5,082 bases of DNA. Origin: an uncultured Collinsella sp. (GTDB taxonomy: Bacteria; Actinomycetota; Coriobacteriia; Coriobacteriales; Coriobacteriaceae). Location: assembly GCA_900752345.1 (NCBI GenBank), contig CAADVA010000266.1:1-5082 (forward strand), read 5' to 3'. Below are positions 1 to 4,377 of the stretch, piece by piece. Under the pieces are notes generated by a model. That model saw only the letters and a program-made list of their open reading frames with translations. It searched no databases and was not told where the DNA came from. A program made the translations under genes and the position numbers. Position 1 is the stretch's first letter, and each line of letters starts with the position of its first letter.

Positions 1-291
1 AACCCGGGCGCCTTTTTGGCCAACGGCGGCCGCGGCGACCTTGTGGTCGCCGACGACTTGGTTGCCGCCTTGGAGTCGGGACATCTCGCCGGCGCCGCGG
101 TCGACGTCACCGACCCCGAGCCCCTGCCCGCGACAAGCCCGCTGTGGGATGCGCCCAACATGCTCATCACGCCGCACGTCTCCGGTTGGTTCCACCTGGC
201 AGCCACACTCAACAACGTCGTCGACATTGCCGCGGAGAATCTGCGTCACCTGCAGGCCGGCGAGACCCTGCGCTGCTGGATCGAGCATTAG
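1..291 (+). CDS. D-2-hydroxyacid dehydrogenase, C-terminal part (5'-truncated by the window)
   Basis: The reading frame is open from base 1 and ends at TAG 289-291, giving the last 96 residues. They match the end of the NAD-binding domain of D-isomer-specific 2-hydroxyacid dehydrogenases, cytosolic enzymes that interconvert 2-oxoacids and D-2-hydroxyacids with NAD(P)H. Visible landmarks (numbered from the first codon here) are the NGGRGDLV turn at 8-15, the GAAVDVTDPEPLP segment at 31-43 with the catalytic acid Glu40, SPLWDAPN at 46-53, and TPHVSG at 57-62 with the catalytic His59. The tail at about 65-90 is the usual final helix. The catalytic Arg and the Rossmann GxGxxG lie upstream, outside the window, so substrate class (glyoxylate, hydroxypyruvate, lactate, phosphoglycerate) cannot be decided. 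No second gene follows closely; a hairpin starts 4 nt after the stop. Confidence 0.9.
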   Translation, partial: NPGAFLANGGRGDLVVADDLVAALESGHLAGAAVDVTDPEPLPATSPLWDAPNMLITPHVSGWFHLAATLNNVVDIAAENLRHLQAGETLRCWIEH

Positions 292-294
292 GGT

Positions 295-318
295 TCCGCC
301 GTTCTAACGAACGGCGGA
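295..318 (+). other. Stem-loop just after the dehydrogenase stop
   Basis: A perfect 10-bp inverted repeat (TCCGCCGTTC at 295-304, GAACGGCGGA at 309-318) closes a 4-nt TAAC loop; a further GG/CC pair is possible with a bulged T. It begins 4 nt after the stop codon, where a terminator would sit, but it is followed by CCGGTCGACG and has no T tract. It may be a 3'-end-protecting hairpin or a poor terminator. The structure is seen; its role is inferred. Confidence 0.55.
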
Positions 319-336
319 CCGGTCGACGCTGCGAGC

Positions 337-426
337 CCGTCTGGACGGCAATCTGCCTTTCAATCGTCGGGCATGGCCAGAAGGCCAATGCCCTCCTCTT
401 TCAAGGCACCCTGCTCGCCCAGACGG
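337..426. other. Nested inverted repeats in the intergenic stretch
   Basis: CCGTCTGG at 337-344 is the exact reverse complement of CCAGACGG at 419-426. Between them lies a second hairpin, GGCATGGCC at 370-378 with GGCCAATGCC at 383-392, a 9-bp stem with one bulged A and an AGAA loop. Together they could fold into a stem with an inner hairpin. No open reading frame with coding character and no known RNA family is recognisable. In GC-rich DNA an 8-bp pairing over this distance can arise by chance. Confidence 0.3.
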
Positions 427-430
427 CCTC

Positions 431-508
431 TCGCTGACTTTTGTTCAACCTATAGGGACTGGCTGGCGCGGCCCCGCCTGGGGACATTCGCTGACTTTTA
501 TTCGACCT
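431..508. repeat. Two 21-bp direct repeats, 57 bp apart start to start
   Basis: The unit is present at 431-451 and 488-508 with only two differences (at repeat positions 13 and 17). The shared core is TCGCTGACTTTT, followed by a variable base, then TTC-A/G-ACCT. The 36 bp between the copies contain a short GC-rich palindrome (CCCC-GCCT-GGGG, 472-483). The repeat pair ends 17 bp before the toxin stop codon at 526-528, so it marks the downstream edge of the toxin-antitoxin operon. It may be an intergenic repeat family, a duplicated protein site, or the scar of an insertion. Confidence 0.6.
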
Positions 509-525
509 GCGGGATCTTCAAATTG

Positions 526-1017
526 CTAGAGCGTTGCTAAGTAATTCTTTGCGTCTTCTGCGCTCATTGCTGCGACGGGTGCGTGTGAACAGAGTTTGGC
601 ATCGTTAGTAACCAGGAGATCTGCCTTTGAGCGCATCGCTGCCGCAATGATTAAATCGTCTTCGTAATCGCTATGGAGATTACGCTGCTTGCTCGCCATC
701 CATATGTCACTCAGGTCGCAGGGTACCGGCGTGGCAAGTTGCGACAACACGTCGAGGCAATCCCATGCAAGTGATGTCGCCGCCACGGCGGCATCTTGGG
801 ATAGTGAGCCATGCTCGCGCCGATACCATGCCTTATGTTCGCTTGAAATCAAATAGAACAGATCTTTGGACGATGTCGCCGCATACAGCAAATCCACCTG
901 CGCCGTGCATGCATCGCGTAAAAACTCAATCGCCACCGAACGACCACGTCGTGAGGGAATGAAGTAATCGAGCCACACGTTGGTGTCAACCAAGATACGC
1001 CTTGGAGCCTCACTCAT
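526..1017 (-). CDS. PIN-domain ribonuclease toxin (VapC-like), type II toxin-antitoxin system
   Basis: This 163-residue protein has the acidic signature of the PIN domain, a metal-dependent RNase fold typical of VapC-type toxins. Asp11 sits in ILVDTNVWLD at the end of strand 1. DYEDDLIIAAA (117-127) supplies Asp117, Glu119 and Asp120, and LLVTNDAKL (134-142) supplies Asp139. The spacing and length resemble the PIN_3-type subgroup. Inferred role: the antitoxin blocks it, and when free it cleaves RNA in the cytosol and slows growth; the RNA target cannot be read from sequence. The start ATG lies inside the antitoxin gene, overlapping its end by 8 bp (ATGAGTGA). The nearest SD-like run (GAGGAG) is 13 nt upstream, too far to be ideal, so translation is probably coupled to the antitoxin. 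GC is about 53%, lower than the antitoxin and the flanking genes. Confidence 0.87.
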   Translation of the reverse strand: MSEAPRRILVDTNVWLDYFIPSRRGRSVAIEFLRDACTAQVDLLYAATSSKDLFYLISSEHKAWYRREHGSLSQDAAVAATSLAWDCLDVLSQLATPVPCDLSDIWMASKQRNLHSDYEDDLIIAAAMRSKADLLVTNDAKLCSHAPVAAMSAEDAKNYLATL

Positions 1018-1390
1018 AGAGCCAGCTCATCTCCTCGCCATAGCGATCCGCATAGGCATTCCGTTTGAGCTCTTCGTCGTCCGATGGCTGAGCCCTGACC
1101 ATATCGATTCCCGACTCACGGCAAGCGGCAGCGAACAGCTTCGACCCCTGATCCATGAGCTCGAGCTTACGTTTGGCGGCCTTTTCGCGCTCGCGCTGTT
1201 CCGCCCGGGCACGACTGGGCAGCAGGATATCCTCGAGCGCGCCGGGCCGATCAGCCAGAGATGCCGCAAGTTGCCAGAGCGCACGCACCGCTTGGCTCGG
1301 CGTCATACCGGCCCTGGAGAGAGCGGCGTCCCCACTCCTTTTAAGATCGGCATCGAGACGCACGTTGATCTGAGCGGCTGTTGTGGTCAT
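1010..1390 (-). CDS. RelB/DinJ-family antitoxin (ribbon-helix-helix)
   Basis: A 126-residue protein and first gene of the operon. Residues about 7-45 form a ribbon-helix-helix unit: strand QINVRLDADLK (7-17), a helix to Arg26, the turn AGMTPSQ (27-33) and helix AVRALWQLA (34-42). This is the pattern of RelB/DinJ antitoxins, which dimerise, bind their own promoter and neutralise the toxin with the C-terminal part. Residues 58-80 are a highly charged predicted helix (RARAEQREREKAAKRK) and the acidic C-terminus ends in EEMSWLYE. At 126 residues it is longer than the usual 80-100 of the family; the extra tail is the likely toxin-binding part. The start has a good SD (AAGGAGG, plus-strand bases 1395-1401, 4-nt spacer). 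Its TGA overlaps the toxin ATG. The partner is a PIN protein rather than the RelE/YafQ type normally found with RelB/DinJ. Confidence 0.85.
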   Translation of the reverse strand: MTTTAAQINVRLDADLKRSGDAALSRAGMTPSQAVRALWQLAASLADRPGALEDILLPSRARAEQREREKAAKRKLELMDQGSKLFAAACRESGIDMVRAQPSDDEELKRNAYADRYGEEMSWLYE

Positions 1391-1415
1391 GACCCCTCCT
1401 TAATACTTCAAAACT

Positions 1416-1444
1416 ATCATAAAACTCTATGGTAAATACGTAAA
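1416..1444 (-). promoter_or_regulatory. Candidate promoter of the toxin-antitoxin operon
   Basis: On the minus strand, TTTACG (1439-1444) and TATGAT (1416-1421, five of six to TATAAT) are separated by exactly 17 bp. Transcription would start near 1409, giving a leader of about 18 nt that just contains the SD at 1395-1401. The surrounding 1401-1490 is only about 29% GC by hand count, against about 60% for the genes, as expected of a promoter. Predicted from consensus only. Confidence 0.5.
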
Positions 1445-1467
1445 GCATGTATAGCATTTATAAGCAT
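1444..1467. repeat. Three phased AGCAT boxes, possible antitoxin operator
   Basis: AGCAT occurs at 1444-1448, 1453-1457 and 1463-1467, that is every 9-10 bp or about one helical turn, with A/T-rich spacers. The first box touches the predicted -35 element. Ribbon-helix-helix antitoxins bind short repeats of this kind at their own promoters, so autoregulation of the operon is a reasonable inference. The repeats are seen; binding is not shown. Confidence 0.45.
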
Positions 1468-1485
1468 TAGCCGTACTCTGTACAC

Positions 1486-1519
1486 AAAAAGCCGCCGAGG
1501 CACACTGCACCTCGGCGGC
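1486..1519 (-). terminator. Intrinsic terminator (second of two) after the aminopeptidase gene
   Basis: On the minus strand, a perfect 10-bp stem (GCCGCCGAGG, with CCTCGGCGGC as its partner; plus-strand arms 1491-1500 and 1510-1519) with a 9-nt loop is followed directly by TTTTT (1486-1490). This is a canonical rho-independent terminator in the direction of the aminopeptidase. It also insulates the toxin-antitoxin promoter just downstream from read-through. Confidence 0.85.
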
Positions 1520-1566
1520 CACGTATCACAGATCTAACTCGGTTTCACCCTTTGCATTTGCCCAGA

Positions 1567-1607
1567 TAAAACCTGCCGAAATCAACATCCCTCTTTGGCA
1601 GGTTTTA
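1567..1607 (-). terminator. Terminator-like hairpin containing the aminopeptidase stop codon
   Basis: TAAAACCTGCC (1567-1577) pairs perfectly with GGCAGGTTTTA (1597-1607), 11 bp, and three weaker pairs can extend it inward, leaving a loop of about 13 nt. Read on the minus strand, the stem is preceded by AAAA and followed by TTTT, so it could act in either direction. The TAA stop of the aminopeptidase (1605-1607) forms the first bases of the stem, so a ribosome ending translation would cover it. Confidence 0.65.
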
Positions 1608-3101
1608 GAGCTCCGCGCTTTCGGCTCCGTTGATATGGAGGTCGCGCTCGTAGAAGGCGGTGAGGGCGCGGATGGCGTACATCACGTCGCGTACGCCGCC
1701 GGTCTCGTAGCTTGAGTGCATGGCCAGCTGCGGCAGGCCCACGTCCACGGCATGCATGCTCGCCTGCATATTGGACAGGTTGCCGAGTGTGGAGCCTCCG
1801 GCCATATCGCTCTTGTTGGCGAAGGCCTGTGTGGGTACGTCGGCGTCATCACAGATGGCCTGGAACACCGCGCGGCTAAAGGCATCGGTGCAGTAGTGCT
1901 GGTTGGCGGCTTCCTTAATGACAATGCCGCCGTTGAGCACAACCTGATTGCGAGCATCGCACTTCTCGGCGTGGTTGGGGTGCACGGCATGCGCATTGTC
2001 GCAGCTCACAAGCATCGAGGCGGCAAGTGCGCGATGGTACGACTCGTCGTCAAAGCCCAGCGATCCGTTGATGCGGCGCAGCGCGTCGGCCAAGAACGTC
2101 GACATGGCGCCCTGCTTGGTCTCGGAGCCAACCTCCTCGTTATCAAAGCAGCAAAAGACCGAGATGTCATGCGCATTCTCGGCACCCAAAAATGCCTGCA
2201 GCGAGGTGTAAGCGCAGGCCAGGTCGTCGAGCTTGGGCGTCGAGATAAACTCGTCGGCCCAGCCCCAAATGCGCGCATCCTGACGATTGACCAGGAACAG
2301 ATCGCGACCTAGGATCTGCTCGGGTTCAACGTCCAGTTCGTCAGCGATCAGTACGTCAAAATCTCCCTGTTTAAGCTCGCCGGCGCTGATGAGCGGGCAC
2401 AGGTCGACGGCTCGGTTGGGAGCAAAGCCCTCGTTAACGCCGCGGTTCATGTGGATGGCAAGGCTCGGGATAATAGCGACCTCGCGCTCGGTGGCAAGCA
2501 GGCGGCTCTCGATACGGTCGCCCTCGCGCACCAGCACACGTCCGGCCAGCGCCAGCGGGCGGTCGAACCAGGTGTAGTCGATCATGCCGCCGTAGGCCTC
2601 GGTGTTCAGGCGCAGCGTCTCGCCTGCGCCATCGAGCTCGGGCACGGCCTTGACCTTAAACGTCGGCGAATCGCTGTGCGACGCCGTGAGCTGAAAATGA
2701 TAGTCACCGGCGACGCCGTCCTCGCCCCACGTCGCGGCCAGGTCCTCGCCCACCTTAAAGGAAACAACGCTCGAGGTGTTGCGCTGCGTGTAATAACGCC
2801 CGCCCGGTTCGATGTCCCACGCCGCATTCTCGGGCAGGTAGGTAAAGCCCGCCTCGTCGAGCTCGGCCATAATGGTCGCCGCCGTATGGAACATACTGGG
2901 GCATGCCTCGATAAAGTCGATAAGGTCGTTGGCGGCCTCGATATCATCGGCCGTCACATGCGCGCGCTCGGGCGTTTCCTGATCCGTCATGCTCTCCCCT
3001 TTCGCTGGGTTGATGGTCCCCTCCAGCATACCCTGCCACGCCAGCGCCGCACTCTTCATTCCGTGCTTAATTCCGCGCCACTCACCAAGTTGAGCCATCA
3101 T
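1605..3101 (-). CDS. M18-family zinc aminopeptidase (aspartyl aminopeptidase-like)
   Basis: Complete cytosolic metallo-aminopeptidase of the ApeB/DNPEP type, which removes N-terminal, often acidic, residues from peptides. Numbered from the 3101 start, the family motifs run in order: FIEACPSMFH (63-72), TASHSDSP with metal ligand His142, PSLAIHMNR with His217, TPKLDDL with bridging Asp292, CFDNEEVGS with catalytic Glu322 and ligand Glu323, SCDNAHAVHP with Asp368, and LAMHSSYE with ligand His462. All key residues are present. Length is 498 residues from 3101 or 461 from an internal ATG at 2990; the family norm of about 430-460 favours 2990. However, the 3101 start (ATGATG) has an excellent SD (AAAAGGAG, 7-nt spacer), while the 2990 start has only GGGGAG at 3 nt. 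I give the longer form; the family match begins shortly after the 2990 start. Two terminators follow; the next gene upstream is divergent. Confidence 0.93.
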   Translation of the reverse strand: MMAQLGEWRGIKHGMKSAALAWQGMLEGTINPAKGESMTDQETPERAHVTADDIEAANDLIDFIEACPSMFHTAATIMAELDEAGFTYLPENAAWDIEPGGRYYTQRNTSSVVSFKVGEDLAATWGEDGVAGDYHFQLTASHSDSPTFKVKAVPELDGAGETLRLNTEAYGGMIDYTWFDRPLALAGRVLVREGDRIESRLLATEREVAIIPSLAIHMNRGVNEGFAPNRAVDLCPLISAGELKQGDFDVLIADELDVEPEQILGRDLFLVNRQDARIWGWADEFISTPKLDDLACAYTSLQAFLGAENAHDISVFCCFDNEEVGSETKQGAMSTFLADALRRINGSLGFDDESYHRALAASMLVSCDNAHAVHPNHAEKCDARNQVVLNGGIVIKEAANQHYCTDAFSRAVFQAICDDADVPTQAFANKSDMAGGSTLGNLSNMQASMHAVDVGLPQLAMHSSYETGGVRDVMYAIRALTAFYERDLHINGAESAEL

Positions 3102-3151
3102 GCCCGCGCTCCTTTTGCGACAATTGCGCTAACAGGACGAGAGGAGCCGTC
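3102..3151. promoter_or_regulatory. Divergent intergenic region with both ribosome binding sites
   Basis: These 50 bp separate the aminopeptidase (long start) from the Ntn hydrolase. The minus-strand SD AAAAGGAG is at 3109-3116 and the plus-strand SD GAGAGGAG is at 3139-3146, 5 nt before ATG 3152. Between them is a near-palindrome, GCG-A-CAATTG-CGC (3117-3129). I find no convincing -35/-10 pair in either direction. If the aminopeptidase starts at 2990 instead, the gap is 161 bp and leaves normal room for two promoters. Confidence 0.4.
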
Positions 3152-4237
3152 ATGAAGCCACGTAACATTGCCATCACCTGCGGTGTCGCGGGAGTCGCCG
3201 TCGGCCTTGCCGCTGCCACCGGTATCGTTTATCACAAGCAAATCAAGTCCGCCGCGTCGCTCAAACGCTTGACCGGCTACGCGGATGGCTATGACCTGTA
3301 CGCAATCGACATCGCCTACGACTACGATCTCGATCGCATCATCGCCGCTGGCGTGCGCGACGACCAGACCTACATCGATGCCGTGGTGGCGCAGGTGCTG
3401 CCCGGTGTGCCGGCACATGTCCAGGCGCCCCAGTTTGCCTGCAGCGCTTTTGTCGCCGTAGATGCCGAAGGTCGCGTGCGCACCGGTCGCAATTACGACT
3501 TTAAGGACGACACCTCGGCGCTGCTGGTGCGCAATCACCCACGCGGCGGCTATGCTTCCATCGGGCTTGCCGCCCTTAACAACCTGGGCGATAACACTCC
3601 GCTTGACTCCGTCGCCGGACGCGCCGCGGCGTTGATGGGCCCGTTTGCCCAGCTCGATGGTGTTAACGAATGCGGCGTGTCCATTGCCGTACTCACCCTG
3701 GATTCCAAGCCCTGTGACCAGGACACGCAACGTCCCGTCATCAACACCTCGCTCGCCATCCGTCTGGTGCTCGACCGTGCCGCCACCACGCAAGAAGCTG
3801 TCGACCTGCTTTTCGCCTACGACATGCACGCCATGGCAGGACGCGATTACCACTTCTTTATCAACGACGCCGCCGGTGACGCGCGCGTAGTAGAATGGGA
3901 CCCGCGCGATCCGGACCGCGCTTTCAAAGCGACTCCCGTACGCCAGGTTACGAACTTCTACGCCTGCTATGGCGACGAAGTGCTGCCCAACCAAAAGAAT
4001 GGCGAGCTGGGCCATGGCAAAGAGCGCGCCGTCGCAATCGCCGATGTCCTTGACGCCCATGTCGGTGCCCAGGACGAAACGATTGTCTGGGAAGCCCTGC
4101 GCGCCGCAGCGCAAGAACCCAATCCGGAAGACATCACCAGCAATACGCAATGGTCGGTCGTCTTTGACAATACCGAACCCGCCGCCGCTATTACGCTGCG
4201 CCGCCACTGGGGCGACGTCGACGCCTTCGCACTGTAA
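3152..4237 (+). CDS. Linear amide C-N hydrolase, choloylglycine hydrolase superfamily, membrane-anchored
   Basis: This 361-residue protein belongs to the Ntn-hydrolase family that includes bile salt hydrolase and penicillin V acylase, which cleave non-peptide C-N amide bonds. The expected nucleophile is Cys97 in FACSAF. Arg113 and Asp116 in TGRNYDF lie +16 and +19 from it, the same spacing as Cys2, Arg18 and Asp21 of bile salt hydrolases. DGVNECGVSIAV (169-180) supplies Asn172, RDYHFFINDAAGDARVVEWD (231-250) is the HFxxxDxxGxxxVxE region, and Arg292 in GHGKER is a candidate for the last catalytic Arg. Residues 5-27 are a hydrophobic segment after a basic start, without a clear cleavage site or lipobox, suggesting a signal anchor and extracytoplasmic action. 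The nucleophile must become N-terminal, so about 96 residues would be removed or cleaved. SD AGGAG lies 5 nt before ATG. The substrate cannot be told; bile salts should not be assumed. Confidence 0.86.
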   Translation: MKPRNIAITCGVAGVAVGLAAATGIVYHKQIKSAASLKRLTGYADGYDLYAIDIAYDYDLDRIIAAGVRDDQTYIDAVVAQVLPGVPAHVQAPQFACSAFVAVDAEGRVRTGRNYDFKDDTSALLVRNHPRGGYASIGLAALNNLGDNTPLDSVAGRAAALMGPFAQLDGVNECGVSIAVLTLDSKPCDQDTQRPVINTSLAIRLVLDRAATTQEAVDLLFAYDMHAMAGRDYHFFINDAAGDARVVEWDPRDPDRAFKATPVRQVTNFYACYGDEVLPNQKNGELGHGKERAVAIADVLDAHVGAQDETIVWEALRAAAQEPNPEDITSNTQWSVVFDNTEPAAAITLRRHWGDVDAFAL

Positions 4238-4242
4238 GGAGC

Positions 4243-4279
4243 CAGGCCTGTCGGCCTTACGCTCGCCTGACGTTGTTTA
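4243..4279 (+). terminator. Weak candidate terminator after the Ntn hydrolase gene
   Basis: Just after the stop, CAGGC (4243-4247) can pair with GCCTG (4265-4269), or AGGCC (4244-4248) with GGCCT (4253-4257). Either is followed by the T-rich run TTGTTTAC at 4273-4280. The stems are short and compete with each other, so this is only a possible terminator. Confidence 0.3.
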
Positions 4280-4304
4280 CATTTCCATACGCTTGAGCTA
4301 ACAC
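4276..4304 (+). promoter_or_regulatory. Candidate promoter of the phosphofructokinase gene
   Basis: TTTACA (4276-4281, five of six to TTGACA) and TAACAC (4299-4304, three of six to TATAAT) are 17 bp apart. The start point would fall near 4311, at the foot of the large hairpin. An alternative is an extended -10, TGTTATAAC at 4350-4358, which has no -35 and would leave almost no leader. Neither is strong. Confidence 0.25.
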
Positions 4305-4306
4305 GT

Positions 4307-4339
4307 TTTACCCCCGCGTCAACAGTGTGCGGGGGTAAA
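4307..4339 (+). other. Strong 11-bp hairpin upstream of the phosphofructokinase gene
   Basis: TTTACCCCCGC (4307-4317) pairs perfectly with GCGGGGGTAAA (4329-4339) around an 11-nt loop. Because the outer pairs are TTTA/TAAA, no T tract follows the stem on either strand, so it is not a standard intrinsic terminator. An 8-bp palindrome, ATGCGCAT (4343-4350), follows 3 bp later. It lies 38 bp before the kinase ATG and may be a 5'-leader stem-loop or a protein-binding site. Confidence 0.55.
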
Positions 4340-4377
4340 CTTATGCGCATGTTATAACTTGCCCGGAAGGATTCATC

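Noticed and set aside
144..437. Plus-strand open frame overlapping the dehydrogenase end and the intergenic region
   Set aside because: It starts inside the real dehydrogenase in another frame, has an arginine-rich composition and no family signal.
431..508. Direct repeats considered as a minimal CRISPR array
   Set aside because: Only two units, no third copy, 36-bp spacer with a palindrome, and no cas gene nearby.
980..1435. Plus-strand open frame of 151 codons over the antitoxin
   Set aside because: Antisense to the antitoxin and running through its promoter; the minus strand has the SD, the ribbon-helix-helix motif and the 8-bp coupling to the toxin.
1716..2312. Plus-strand open frames opposite the aminopeptidase (also 2451-3155)
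   Set aside because: Antisense shadows of the M18 gene, whose catalytic motifs are all intact on the minus strand.
3152..3230. Lipoprotein signal for the Ntn hydrolase (Cys10)
   Set aside because: The residues before Cys10 (A-I-T) do not make a lipobox and the hydrophobic stretch lies mostly after the Cys, so a signal anchor fits better.
3098..4207. Long open frame on the minus strand (369 codons)
   Set aside because: It lies entirely opposite the Ntn hydrolase gene, has low-complexity GV/R-rich translation and no recognisable motif; it is a shadow produced by high-GC codon use.
4307..4339. Hairpin considered as an intrinsic terminator of the Ntn hydrolase gene
   Set aside because: The stem is strong, but the outer pairs are TTTA/TAAA and no T run follows on either strand.
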